Positions 15,353 through 24,378 of a DNA stretch of 64,000 nt are shown in pieces (within the stretch, counting starts at the first letter, position 1; each line of letters begins with the position of its first letter). Source of the stretch: Hespellia sp. Its GTDB lineage: Bacteria > Bacillota > Clostridia > Lachnospirales > Lachnospiraceae. The position numbers and the translations under genes were made by a program. The notes under the pieces were generated by a model. The model was not told the origin of the DNA. It did no database searches and saw only the letters and a list, made by a program, of their open reading frames with translations. The stretch is from the NCBI GenBank assembly GCA_028693555.1, contig JAQUVD010000004.1, positions 60,390-124,389 on the forward strand. The letters run 5' to 3'.

Positions 15353-17215
15353 ATGTATCGAAGAAAGAATAAGATCATACTCGCACTTGTCTTATGCATG
15401 GTCATAAGTCTTGCGGGTTGTAACAGTACGGATTCAGATCAAACCACAGAAATCACTGCGGGCGAGCAGGCATCTGTTACAGATGCAGACGGTTCCCACG
15501 CAGTCAAAAATAATGTAACTCTGACCACCGGGAGCTATAGTGACAAAGAGTTAGATGATTCTTATGACGAAGATAAATCGACCCTCATACAATGTAACGA
15601 GGACAAGGTGCAGATCGATGGATCCGGTGCGTCTGCGGATGGGCAGACTGTCACGATATCTACAGAAGGAACTTATATTTTAAAAGGAACTTTGGCCGAT
15701 GGACAGATTATTGTAAATGCTGCAGAAAAAAACGTGCAGCTTGTATTCGATGGGATTCAGATTGATTACTCCGCTTCCGCACCTATTTATATCGAGCAGG
15801 CAAAAAACACTTATATCACATTGGCTGAGAACACAGAAAATTATATATCGGATGGAAGCGAGTATGCCACAGATAGTTCGGAAGATGCACCTACCGCTGC
15901 AATTTACAGTAAAGACGACTTGACCTTTAACGGAAGTGGAAGTCTTGAGGTTGTCGCAAATTATAATAATGCAATTCAGTCAAAGGACGATCTGACCTTT
16001 ATCTCTGGGGTGTACCATATTACATCCGTTGATGATGGTATCGTGGGCAAAGATAGTGTATCTATTTTAGATGGAACGTATACGATTGAATCGCAAAGTG
16101 ATGGGATCAAATCAACAAATAACAAAGAATCTGACAAGGGATACATTATGATTGATGGCGGTGATTTTACGATCACAGCTGAAAATGATGGAATACAGGC
16201 AGAAACCCTGCTTCATATTAATGATGGAACCTTTGACCTTATCACAGGCGGTGGATATGAAAATGGCATAACGACTGCAGGTGAGGGCGATATGATGTCT
16301 GGAAACGGGATGCGTGGTGGCAAGGACATGGACCAGCAAATGCCGCAAAACGAAAATCAGGAGGGTCCCCCGGATGCCATGACACAGACAACTCCAGATC
16401 ATGCGGCAGACCCAACGACAGAGGCAACAGATGCGACAACAAGTGAGAGTTATAAGGGATTGAAATCTTATGTAGATGTGTTGATAGAAAACGGAACATT
16501 TTCCATTAATAGTGCGGATGACGCAATCCACAGCAACAACAATGTGACCATTGAAAACGGAACATACACGATCAATGCGGGCGATGATGCGATGCATGCA
16601 GATCAGGCAATGACAATCAATGACGGAGAGATCAATGTTCCAAACTGTTACGAGGGAATCGAGGGCTGTACGATTACCATCAATGATGGAACTGTCACGT
16701 TAACTGCAAATGATGATGGGATGAATTCTGTAAATGGAAATGATGAGTCAGATGCCACAATGGGTGGCATGGATGCAGATGACGGCTCAACGCTTACAAT
16801 CAACGGTGGTGACATCAAAGTGATGGCAAGCGGTGACGGTTTGGACTCGAATGGTTCTATGAGTATGACGGGCGGAATACTGGAAATCCAGGGCCCAACA
16901 AATGGTGGCAACGGAAGCTTTGATTATAACGGCACTTTCACACTGACAGGAGGAACGGTCTTTGCCTGCGGAAGCTCACAGATGGCACAGACACCGTCCG
17001 ATGACTCGGCACAAGGATACCTTTCTGAAAACTGGAGCAGCAATATTGCGGCTGGAACAACCATTTCGATTTCCAATCAGAGTGGAAATGAACTGGCAAA
17101 CTTTACGACAGCGGTAGAGAGCCAATGGTTCTGTATTTCGAGTAGCAAGCTGGAATCCGGGGAAACATATGTATTAAATGTAGGCGGAACAGACAATAGC
17201 ATAACAGCAAAATAA
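15353..17215 (+). CDS. Secreted beta-helix lipoprotein, carbohydrate-binding Cthe_2159-like (DUF4353)
   Basis: This 620-residue protein begins with a lipoprotein signal peptide (hydrophobic core, then SLAGC with Cys23). The mature part consists of many short repeats of the form DG-x-TIN/ENGTYTI-x-A-x-DDGI (for example SVDDGIVGKDSVSILDGTY and TINAGDDAMHADQAMTIN), a right-handed beta-helix as in Cthe_2159, which binds acidic polysaccharide and calcium. A Met/Gly/Gln/Thr-rich low-complexity insert (about residues 311-365) interrupts the helix. It follows the DUF4956 gene by 22 bases with an AAAGGAGAG site and so belongs to the same operon. It probably sits on the outer cell surface. CotH-type genes, often neighbours of such proteins, are absent here. 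Confidence 0.85.
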   Translation: MYRRKNKIILALVLCMVISLAGCNSTDSDQTTEITAGEQASVTDADGSHAVKNNVTLTTGSYSDKELDDSYDEDKSTLIQCNEDKVQIDGSGASADGQTVTISTEGTYILKGTLADGQIIVNAAEKNVQLVFDGIQIDYSASAPIYIEQAKNTYITLAENTENYISDGSEYATDSSEDAPTAAIYSKDDLTFNGSGSLEVVANYNNAIQSKDDLTFISGVYHITSVDDGIVGKDSVSILDGTYTIESQSDGIKSTNNKESDKGYIMIDGGDFTITAENDGIQAETLLHINDGTFDLITGGGYENGITTAGEGDMMSGNGMRGGKDMDQQMPQNENQEGPPDAMTQTTPDHAADPTTEATDATTSESYKGLKSYVDVLIENGTFSINSADDAIHSNNNVTIENGTYTINAGDDAMHADQAMTINDGEINVPNCYEGIEGCTITINDGTVTLTANDDGMNSVNGNDESDATMGGMDADDGSTLTINGGDIKVMASGDGLDSNGSMSMTGGILEIQGPTNGGNGSFDYNGTFTLTGGTVFACGSSQMAQTPSDDSAQGYLSENWSSNIAAGTTISISNQSGNELANFTTAVESQWFCISSSKLESGETYVLNVGGTDNSITAK

Positions 17216-17221
17216 ATGCAT

Positions 17222-17256
17222 AAAAAAAACAACCTCATGACGGTGAGGTTGTTTTG
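17222..17256 (+). terminator. Bidirectional terminator between the beta-helix gene and rpsT
   Basis: A perfect 10-bp stem (AACAACCTCA with TGAGGTTGTT) and a 6-base loop is flanked by an A tract on the left and TTTT on the right. It can terminate the lipoprotein operon on the + strand and rpsT on the - strand. Confidence 0.88.
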
Positions 17257-17265
17257 ATGTACTTA

Positions 17266-17529
17266 TTAAGCAATTCCGTTAACAGCTTTTGTTAAACGAG
17301 AGATCTTTCTAGCAACTGTATTCTTGTGGAAGATACCTTTGCTTCCAGCCTTGTTAATCTCAACGATTGCAACTTTAAGTGCGTCTGCAGCTGCAGCAGC
17401 ATCTTTGTTAGCAACAGCTGTCTCAACAGCTTTCACTACAGTTTTTACTTTAGACTTAATAGCCTTGTTTCTCATTGCCTTTGTTTCGTTTACTAATACT
17501 CTTTTTTTAGCAGATTTAATGTTAGCCAA
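17266..17529 (-). CDS. rpsT: 30S ribosomal protein S20
   Basis: This 87-residue protein matches S20 throughout: ANIKSAKKRVLVNE at the N terminus, RNKAIKSKVKTVVKAVE, GIFHKNTVARKISRL near the end. The start is a TTG placed 7 bases after GGAGGTG; the longer frame begins within that ribosome binding site and is rejected. A UUG start is also known for E. coli rpsT, where it takes part in autoregulation. S20 binds 16S rRNA early in small-subunit assembly. It has a strong promoter of its own (17626-17654, - strand) and stands alone, divergent from gpr as in Bacillus. Confidence 0.96.
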   Translation of the reverse strand: MANIKSAKKRVLVNETKAMRNKAIKSKVKTVVKAVETAVANKDAAAAADALKVAIVEINKAGSKGIFHKNTVARKISRLTKAVNGIA

Positions 17530-17625
17530 TCTGTACACCTCCAAATATGTGATATTTTCTATTTTTATGATTCATCTTATCTCATTAGTTCCGGACACGG
17601 ACGCACTAATGAAACATACTCATTT

Positions 17626-17654
17626 ATTCTATGACAAGTACAAGCCCTTGTCAA
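17626..17654 (-). promoter_or_regulatory. rpsT promoter
   Basis: On the - strand there is a perfect -35 TTGACA (17654-17649), a 17-base spacer and -10 TAGAAT (17631-17626). The transcript would carry a leader of about 90 bases. That leader holds a small hairpin (TTAGT/ACTAA outer pairs with TCC/GGA inside, 17585-17609) that may serve S20 feedback control. Confidence 0.8.
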
Positions 17655-17736
17655 TACATATTTCCCAATTATTTGCACATATTTCCTATTATTTTGCAAA
17701 AACTATAAGAAATACAGACCGAAAGGATGAGATGCG

Positions 17737-18720
17737 ATGACAGTAAAACAAAATGTGAGAACAGACTTAGCGTTGGAAGAAAAGGAAAAATTTGATTCTG
17801 ATCAGGTGGAAGTAAAAGGGGTTGTCCTGGAAGAAAATTACAATGAGAAAACTGAAATTCGAATCACACGTGTAGAGATTGAGACAGAAAAAGGGGCTAA
17901 GAGCATGGGAAAGCCGGTAGGTACTTATTTAACGCTTGAGGCAGGCAATATGCCGGAACCGGATGAGGATTATCATCGTGAAATCTCGAAAGAAATAGCA
18001 AAATGCATAGGGGAATTGATTGATAAAATCAAAGCGGAGGAAGGAAAGAGTGAGATTGCAGCATTGATTGTTGGTCTGGGCAATCGAAAGGTGACACCAG
18101 ATGCGCTCGGTCCGTTTGTTGTGGATAATCTGAGTGTGAATCGGCATATTATAAAAGAGTACGGGAAATATGCGATGAATCTTTCATCTGCAAACAGTCT
18201 CAGCGCACTCGTACCGGGAGTAATGGGACAGACTGGAATGGAAACGCTGGAAATTGTGAGAGGGGTGGTGGAGGAGACGCACCCGGATGTTGTCATTGCC
18301 ATTGATGCACTTGCTGCCAGAAACAGCCGCCGCTTAAACCGAACCGTTCAGATTACAGACACAGGAATCAGCCCCGGCTCCGGAGTCGGCAATCATAGAA
18401 ACGGACTGAATATCGAAAGTCTTGGTGTACCGGTCATTGCAATTGGGATACCGACAGTTGTCGATGCCGTAACTATTGTAAATGACACAATGGAAAATCT
18501 TGTGCATGCGCTGGAAGGCTCAAAAACATTAAAAAGCATGGGCAGTATACTGAAGTCCTACACTAATACAGAAAAACAGGAACTGATCCGTGAATTGATT
18601 GCACCACATTTAAACGGACTGTTTGTCACGCCCAAAGACATCGATGAAACGATGAAACAGGTGAGTTACACGCTGTCTGAAAGTCTGAATCTGTTATTTG
18701 CGAATGAAACGCGAATATAA
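17737..18720 (+). CDS. gpr: Germination protease GPR
   Basis: This 327-residue protein is the aspartic-type protease that degrades small acid-soluble spore proteins at germination. The N terminus (NVRTDLALEEKE) includes the propeptide region, and conserved blocks include VGLGNRKVTPDALGPFVV, PGVMGQTGMET, IAIDALAARNSRRLNRT and DTGISPGSGVGNHR. The ribosome binding site is AAAGGATGAG. It is divergent from rpsT and followed by spoIIP, the same order as in Bacillus subtilis. In other spore formers it is made in the forespore under sigma-F/G; I could not place a convincing sigma-G promoter in the 200-base upstream region. Confidence 0.97.
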   Translation: MTVKQNVRTDLALEEKEKFDSDQVEVKGVVLEENYNEKTEIRITRVEIETEKGAKSMGKPVGTYLTLEAGNMPEPDEDYHREISKEIAKCIGELIDKIKAEEGKSEIAALIVGLGNRKVTPDALGPFVVDNLSVNRHIIKEYGKYAMNLSSANSLSALVPGVMGQTGMETLEIVRGVVEETHPDVVIAIDALAARNSRRLNRTVQITDTGISPGSGVGNHRNGLNIESLGVPVIAIGIPTVVDAVTIVNDTMENLVHALEGSKTLKSMGSILKSYTNTEKQELIRELIAPHLNGLFVTPKDIDETMKQVSYTLSESLNLLFANETRI

Positions 18721-18770
18721 TCATAGAATAGAGAACTATAATGTATAGAGAACTTATTAGGAGCAAGGTC

Positions 18771-19943
18771 ATGAAACCATTTCAATATAAAAAAAGTCTG
18801 ATATGCATTGTGTTTGCTGGTATCTTTCTGTTTACAGGATTCAATATCTGGAAAAGTCAAAAGCTGAAAATACAGGAGCATCTGATCCATGCTTCTATTA
18901 AGACATTCCTTCCCGGAATCTGGTACTCCTACCAGTCTCTTAATTCGCTGAATCTTTCAGAAAAAATATTGCAGGCATCCATAGAATCACAGCCGATTCT
19001 TCACTATATGCAAGATAGCACAAAGCAGTTAAATTACGTGGAAGATGAAGCTACGATTGCAATGATTTTACAAAATCAGGCAAATGATGAAAATGCCGTG
19101 GATGAAACAGGAGCTTTGATTGGAGAGGATACACAGGGAATAGAAACAGAAAAAACGACTGAGCAGGTAACAAATGAAAATCTAAACCCGCAAAATCTAC
19201 AGAATTTTGAATTTCTGCTCAGCCATTTTTACTTAGTGGACAACAGTACGTATATTGAAGAATCACAGCTTAATTACAATGATCTGATGAGCCGCAGTAT
19301 GAAAATTGATCAAAATACGCAGGGACCGAAAGTGCTGATTTATCATACACATTCCCAGGAAACATTTGCGGATTCCGTACCGGGTGATACTACTACGAGC
19401 ATTGTCGGTATTGGAACCTATCTTACAGAGCTTTTAAACGCAAAAGGAATTCCAACGATTCATGACGAAGGTGTCTATGATATTATTAATGGACAACTGG
19501 ATCGAAGCATGGCTTATGACTATTCAAAAGAGAGCGTCACGGCAATTCTGGCTGAAAATCCATCCGTTGAGGTCGTGATTGATCTTCATCGCGACGGGGT
19601 CAATGAAGGAACACATCTAGTCTCGGATGTCAACGGAAAACAAGCGGCACAGATTATGTTTTTTAACGGTCTGAGCAGAACAACAACGAATGGGGATATT
19701 GATTATCTCTATAATCCGTATATTCAGGATAATCTTTCCTTTTCCTTCCAGATGCAGCTTGCCTGTGAAACCATGTATCCCGGCTGGGCGAGAAGGATTT
19801 ATCTGCGGGCATATCGCTACAATCTTGAGATTATGCCGAAAGCACTTTTAATCGAGGCAGGTGCCCAGACCAACACGGTAGAAGAAATGCGAAATGCGAT
19901 GGAATTATTATCAGACACTCTATATAGTGTCCTTGTGGGTTGA
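18771..19943 (+). CDS. spoIIP: Stage II sporulation protein P (peptidoglycan amidase/endopeptidase)
   Basis: This 390-residue protein has an N-terminal membrane anchor (about residues 10-27) and a C-terminal SpoIIP domain (about 180-385). The domain includes the zinc-ligand segment LIYHTHSQE, IDLHRDGVNEG and the late EAGAQTNTVEEM. The start is the ATG 7 bases after AGGAG; an upstream in-frame ATG lacks a site. SpoIIP works with SpoIID and SpoIIM to thin septal peptidoglycan and drive engulfment of the forespore. It lies 50 bases downstream of gpr. The linker region (about 85-150) is Glu/Asn/Gln-rich and probably disordered. Confidence 0.95.
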   Translation: MKPFQYKKSLICIVFAGIFLFTGFNIWKSQKLKIQEHLIHASIKTFLPGIWYSYQSLNSLNLSEKILQASIESQPILHYMQDSTKQLNYVEDEATIAMILQNQANDENAVDETGALIGEDTQGIETEKTTEQVTNENLNPQNLQNFEFLLSHFYLVDNSTYIEESQLNYNDLMSRSMKIDQNTQGPKVLIYHTHSQETFADSVPGDTTTSIVGIGTYLTELLNAKGIPTIHDEGVYDIINGQLDRSMAYDYSKESVTAILAENPSVEVVIDLHRDGVNEGTHLVSDVNGKQAAQIMFFNGLSRTTTNGDIDYLYNPYIQDNLSFSFQMQLACETMYPGWARRIYLRAYRYNLEIMPKALLIEAGAQTNTVEEMRNAMELLSDTLYSVLVG

Positions 19944-19950
19944 AATATGT

Positions 19951-19979
19951 TTGAATTGTGCAAGATATTGTGCTATTAT
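19951..19979 (+). promoter_or_regulatory. Promoter of the parE-parC operon
   Basis: TTGAAT (19951-19956), a 17-base spacer and TATTAT (19974-19979) match the vegetative consensus 4 of 6 and 5 of 6. They lie about 85 bases before the parE start. Confidence 0.65.
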
Positions 19980-20064
19980 GACTAAGTATGAGAAAGTCTG
20001 CCGTGATTTGGCAGGAACGAAAAAGTCAAAAGTTTTGTAAATCTAGAAGACAGGGGAAATATTT

Positions 20065-21987
20065 ATGGCTAAGAAAAATACATATGATGCTGGGAGCATA
20101 ACGATACTGGAAGGACTGGAAGCTGTCCGAAAACGCCCCGGAATGTATATCGGAAGTGTATCCACCAAAGGACTGAATCATCTGATCTATGAGATTGTGG
20201 ATAATGCAGTCGATGAACATCTCGCCGGATTCTGCAGTGAGATCCATGTCACATTAGAAAAAGATGGATCTGCAACGGTTTCCGACAACGGGCGTGGTGT
20301 TCCGGTGGATTTACATGCGACAGGTGTTTCCGCAGAACGAGTAGTCTATACGACGCTGCATGCCGGTGGTAAGTTTGATGATTCAGCGTATAAGACAAGT
20401 GGTGGACTTCATGGTGTAGGATCGTCGGTTGTAAATGCGCTGTCAACATACATGGACGTGCAGGTTGCAAAAGATGGAGCCATTCATCATGACCGTTATG
20501 AGCGGGGAATTCCTGTCATTGATTTGGAAGATGGACTGCTCCCAATCATTGGCAAGACAAGAAAGACAGGAACGACTGTGAATTTTCTTCCGGATGATAC
20601 CATTTTTGAAAAGACAAAATTCAGAGCAGAAGAAGTTAAAAGCCGCCTTCATGAAACAACTTACTTAAACCCAAGCCTGACCATCGTTTTTGATGACAAA
20701 CGGCTGGAGTCTCCAGAACATCTTGTATACCATGAGCCGGATGGAATCATCGGCTTCATCAAAGAATTGAATGAAAAATCAGAAGTCGTACACGAACCGG
20801 TCTATTTTAAAGGAAGCGCGGATGGAATCGAAGTAGAGATTGCCTTCCAGTTCGTCAATGAATTTCATGAAAACGTACTCGGGTTCTGTAACAACATCTA
20901 CAATGCAGAGGGCGGAACCCATTTGACCGGATTCAAGACCACTTTTACAACGGTGATGAATCAATATGCAAGAGAGCTTGGGATATTGAAGGATAAAGAT
21001 GCGAACTTTACCGGAGCGGATATTCGAAATGGAATGACGGCGATTGTATCTATCAAACACCCTGACCCGCGTTTTGAAGGACAGACCAAGACAAAGCTGG
21101 ATAACCCGGATGCCGCAAAAGCGACGGGAAAAGTGACAGGAGATGAGATTGTCCTGTACTTTGACCGCAACTTAGAGACATTGAAAAAAGTCCTCAGCTG
21201 TGCAGAAAAAGCAGCGAAGATTCGTAAGACCGAAGAAAAGGCAAAGACGAACCTTCTGACCAAACAGAAGTTTTCTTTTGACAGCAATGGGAAACTTGCA
21301 AACTGTGAGAGTCGTGATCCCGGCAAATGTGAAATATTTATCGTCGAGGGAGATTCTGCGGGGGGATCTTCAAAGACTGCCCGGAATCGTATGTATCAGG
21401 CAATTCTTCCGATCCGAGGAAAAATTCTGAATGTAGAAAAAGCAACCATTGATAAAGTTCTTGCAAACGCAGAAATCAAGACCATGATCAATGCCTTTGG
21501 CTGTGGCTTTTCAGAAGGATATGGCAATGATTTTGATATTACAAAGCTCCGCTACGACAAAATTATCATCATGGCCGATGCCGATGTGGATGGTGCACAT
21601 ATTGCCACTCTGCTTCTGACGTTGTTCTATCGCTTCATGCCGGAACTCATTTACGAGGGACATGTTTATATTGCTATGCCGCCTCTTTATAAAGTGATGC
21701 CGAAAAAAGGAGAAGAAGAATACTTGTACGATGACAAGGCACTGGAAAAATACAGAAAAACCCATGAAGGATCATTTACACTGCAGCGCTATAAAGGTCT
21801 GGGAGAGATGGATGCGCAGCAATTGTGGGAGACAACCCTTGATCCGGAAACCAGAAAATTAAAATTAGTTGAAATCGAAGATGCACGTATGGCATCCAGC
21901 GTTACAGAGATGCTGATGGGCTCAGAGGTTCCGCCGCGAAAAGCGTTTATCTATGAAAATGCAACGGATGCAGAACTAGATGTCTAA
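20065..21987 (+). CDS. parE: DNA topoisomerase IV subunit B (ParE; GyrB family)
   Basis: This 640-residue type IIA topoisomerase ATPase subunit has the GHKL ATP site in order: EIVDNAVDE, SDNGRGVPVD and KTSGGLHGVGSSVVNALS. The transducer domain follows, then TOPRIM with EGDSAGGSSK and the metal-binding DADVDGAHI. The C-terminal GEMDAQQLWETTLDP block is typical of both GyrB and ParE. The assignment to ParE rather than GyrB rests mainly on the partner gene, which lacks a GyrA-box, and on its location away from a dnaA region. It has its own promoter and is followed 15 bases later by parC. With ParC it decatenates daughter chromosomes. Confidence 0.85.
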   Translation: MAKKNTYDAGSITILEGLEAVRKRPGMYIGSVSTKGLNHLIYEIVDNAVDEHLAGFCSEIHVTLEKDGSATVSDNGRGVPVDLHATGVSAERVVYTTLHAGGKFDDSAYKTSGGLHGVGSSVVNALSTYMDVQVAKDGAIHHDRYERGIPVIDLEDGLLPIIGKTRKTGTTVNFLPDDTIFEKTKFRAEEVKSRLHETTYLNPSLTIVFDDKRLESPEHLVYHEPDGIIGFIKELNEKSEVVHEPVYFKGSADGIEVEIAFQFVNEFHENVLGFCNNIYNAEGGTHLTGFKTTFTTVMNQYARELGILKDKDANFTGADIRNGMTAIVSIKHPDPRFEGQTKTKLDNPDAAKATGKVTGDEIVLYFDRNLETLKKVLSCAEKAAKIRKTEEKAKTNLLTKQKFSFDSNGKLANCESRDPGKCEIFIVEGDSAGGSSKTARNRMYQAILPIRGKILNVEKATIDKVLANAEIKTMINAFGCGFSEGYGNDFDITKLRYDKIIIMADADVDGAHIATLLLTLFYRFMPELIYEGHVYIAMPPLYKVMPKKGEEEYLYDDKALEKYRKTHEGSFTLQRYKGLGEMDAQQLWETTLDPETRKLKLVEIEDARMASSVTEMLMGSEVPPRKAFIYENATDAELDV

Positions 21988-22002
21988 GGAGGAAAATAAA
22001 AG

Positions 22003-24246
22003 ATGAGTGATTCACCGCAAATTATTAGAACCGAATATTCGGATGTCATGAAGAAATCTTATATCGATTATGCGATGAGTGTTATTGTCGCGCGTGCACT
22101 TCCGGATGTCCGCGACGGACTAAAACCCGTTCAGAGACGTACCCTGTATGACATGCATGAACTTGGGATCCGATATGAAAAGCCTTATCGTAAATGTGCC
22201 CGTATCGTTGGCGATACCATGGGTAAATATCATCCGCATGGGGATTCTTCAATCTATGATGCACTTGTTGTCATGGCTCAGGATTTCAAAAAGGGAAGTA
22301 TTCTTGTCGATGGGCATGGTAACTTTGGTTCAATCGAAGGGGACGGAGCCGCTGCGATGCGTTATACGGAGGCGCGATTGTCGAAGCTTGCGCAGGAGGT
22401 CTTTTTATCCGATTTAGACAAAAATGTCGTAGACTTTGGGCCGAACTTTGATGAAACAGAAAAAGAGCCTTTGGTTCTGCCTGTCAAGATTCCCAATCTT
22501 CTGGTGAACGGAGCGGAGGGAATTGCGGTAGGTATGGCAACAAGCATCCCGACGCATAATCTCGGCGAGGTCGTTGACGCTGTTAAGGCATATATGAAGA
22601 ACAATGAAATCACAACCAAGGGACTGATGAAATACCTGAAGGGGCCCGATTTTCCAACAGGTGGAATCGTAGTCAATCAGGATGACCTTCTAGATATCTA
22701 TACTTCCGGTCAGGGCAAGATCAAGGTTCGGGGGAAAGTGGAAATTGAGGAGGCGAAAGGCGGGAAGAAGCTTCTTGTCATCTCCGAAATTCCTTATACG
22801 ATGATTGGAAGCGGAATTTCGAAATTCTTAAATGATGTCGGAAATCTGGTCGAGACGAAAAAAACAAGTGATATCGTAGACATTTCCAACCAATCTTCGA
22901 AGGATGGAATTCGTATTGTTTTAGAGTTGAAACGTGGCGCAGATGTTGAGAACCTAAAGAATATGCTCTATAAAAAGACACGACTGGAAGACACGTTTGG
23001 TGTCAATATGCTTGCGGTTGCAAATGGAAAACCGGAGACGATGGGCTTAAAAACAATCATTGAGCACCATGTCGATTTTCAGTTTGACCTTGCCACAAGA
23101 AAATACAATACACTGCTTCAAAAAGAGAATGATAAAAAAGAAATCCAGGAGGGTCTCATCAAAGCGTGTGATGTGATTGACCTCATTATTGAAATTCTTC
23201 GCGGAAGTAAAAATGTAAGTGATGCAAAAGCCTGTCTGACAAAGGGTGTGACAGAAAACATCAAATTCAAATCCAATATTTCTAAAAAGATGGCGGCAAT
23301 GCTGCGCTTTACAGAGCGTCAGGCCACGGCGATTTTGGAAATGCGCCTGTATCGTCTGATCGGATTGGAGATTGAAGCACTTCAGAAGGAGCATGCAGAG
23401 ACATTAAAGAACATTGCACATTACGAAGATATTCTGAATCATTATGATTCTATGGCTGACGTTATTATGGAAGAACTTGATGGCTGTAAAAAGGAATTCG
23501 GGCGCAAACGCCGTACGCAGATTGAGAATGCAGAAGAAGCGGTCTTTGAAGAAAAGAAAATAGAAGAGCAGGAAGTTGTCTTTATGATGGATCGCTTCGG
23601 CTATTCGAAGACCATTGATGTGGCTGCGTATGAGCGTAACAAGGAGGCTGCTGATTCTGAAAATAAATTCATAGTTCATTGTATGAATACAGGAAAGATC
23701 TGTTTCTTTACAGATAAAGGACAGATGCATCAGGTCAAAGTCTTAGATCTTCCGTATGGCAAATTCAGAGACAAAGGAACACCGATTGATAATGTCAGCA
23801 ACTTTACAAGCAATGACGAGCAGATTATCTTTGTGTGTGATTCCGAACAGATGCGTTTCGCTAAATTGTTATTTGTTACGAAGATGGGAATGATCAAGAA
23901 GGTAGAAGGAACTGAATTTCAGGTTGTGAAAAAGACCATTGCGGCAACAAAGCTTCAGGATGGCGATGCCGTTATCATGATTCATGTGATCACAGATAAT
24001 CAGAATGTCGTACTGCAGACAAAGGGTGGATTCTTCCTGCGCTTTTTGGCGGAAGAGGTATCTGAGAAGAAAAAGGGGGCAGTCGGTGTCCGCGGTATGA
24101 AGCTGTCCAAGGACGATGAAGTTGAACATGCATATCTGTTCGAAGAAGGAATCGAAAGTAAAGTGATGTTCGGTGACAAAGAAGTAACATTAAACCGCTT
24201 AAAGCTCGGAAAACGAGACGGAAAAGGTGTGAAAAGCAGGGGATAA
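22003..24246 (+). CDS. parC: DNA topoisomerase IV subunit A (ParC; GyrA family)
   Basis: This 747-residue breakage-reunion subunit carries the active-site Tyr121 in AAAMRYTEARLS and the quinolone-pocket sequence HPHGDSSIYDAL (Ser82/Ser83 and Asp86), in wild-type-like form. The C-terminal beta-pinwheel begins near residue 525. At the place where GyrA has its QRRGGKG box, this protein has AAYERNKEAADSE, so the motif needed for gyrase supercoiling is missing; this favours topoisomerase IV. The pinwheel is also short. It is co-transcribed with parE from an AAGGAGG site. Confidence 0.85.
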   Translation: MSDSPQIIRTEYSDVMKKSYIDYAMSVIVARALPDVRDGLKPVQRRTLYDMHELGIRYEKPYRKCARIVGDTMGKYHPHGDSSIYDALVVMAQDFKKGSILVDGHGNFGSIEGDGAAAMRYTEARLSKLAQEVFLSDLDKNVVDFGPNFDETEKEPLVLPVKIPNLLVNGAEGIAVGMATSIPTHNLGEVVDAVKAYMKNNEITTKGLMKYLKGPDFPTGGIVVNQDDLLDIYTSGQGKIKVRGKVEIEEAKGGKKLLVISEIPYTMIGSGISKFLNDVGNLVETKKTSDIVDISNQSSKDGIRIVLELKRGADVENLKNMLYKKTRLEDTFGVNMLAVANGKPETMGLKTIIEHHVDFQFDLATRKYNTLLQKENDKKEIQEGLIKACDVIDLIIEILRGSKNVSDAKACLTKGVTENIKFKSNISKKMAAMLRFTERQATAILEMRLYRLIGLEIEALQKEHAETLKNIAHYEDILNHYDSMADVIMEELDGCKKEFGRKRRTQIENAEEAVFEEKKIEEQEVVFMMDRFGYSKTIDVAAYERNKEAADSENKFIVHCMNTGKICFFTDKGQMHQVKVLDLPYGKFRDKGTPIDNVSNFTSNDEQIIFVCDSEQMRFAKLLFVTKMGMIKKVEGTEFQVVKKTIAATKLQDGDAVIMIHVITDNQNVVLQTKGGFFLRFLAEEVSEKKKGAVGVRGMKLSKDDEVEHAYLFEEGIESKVMFGDKEVTLNRLKLGKRDGKGVKSRG

Positions 24247-24288
24247 CGACGAGGATCAGAAAGATTCTCAGAAGATTCCCAGAAACCC

Positions 24289-24317
24289 TTGCTTTCACAA
24301 GGATTGTGTGTTATCAT
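24289..24317 (+). promoter_or_regulatory. Promoter of the rimP-nusA-infB operon
   Basis: TTGCTT (24289-24294), a 17-base spacer and TATCAT (24312-24317) lie in the 199-base gap after parC. The transcript would have a leader of about 120 bases containing the hairpin at 24344-24378. Confidence 0.6.
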
Positions 24318-24343
24318 AACAGAGTATTACATAGGAACCGGCG

Positions 24344-24378
24344 AAAAGAGTGGACAGCAGATGTCCACTCTTCTTTAT
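24344..24378 (+). terminator. Hairpin in the rimP leader (parC terminator or attenuator)
   Basis: A perfect 11-bp stem, AAGAGTGGACA with TGTCCACTCTT, has a 5-base loop GCAGA. It is followed by CTTTATTG, a poor T tract. It can end parC transcripts, but it also lies about 20 bases downstream of the predicted start of the rimP operon, so it would be part of that leader RNA. Confidence 0.6.

Noticed and set aside
16112..16597. 161-codon antisense frame within the beta-helix lipoprotein gene
   Set aside because: The sense gene is convincing, and the antisense frame is open only because of the repetitive DDG-type codons.
17324..17740. 138-codon + strand frame opposite rpsT
   Set aside because: It is the complement of the S20 gene plus the divergent promoter region, with Ala/Ser-rich composition expected from the antisense of S20. 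No ribosome binding site was seen.
20065..24246. gyrB/gyrA as gene names
   Set aside because: The A subunit has no GyrA-box and the pair is not beside dnaA/recF, so parE/parC is preferred, though not certain.
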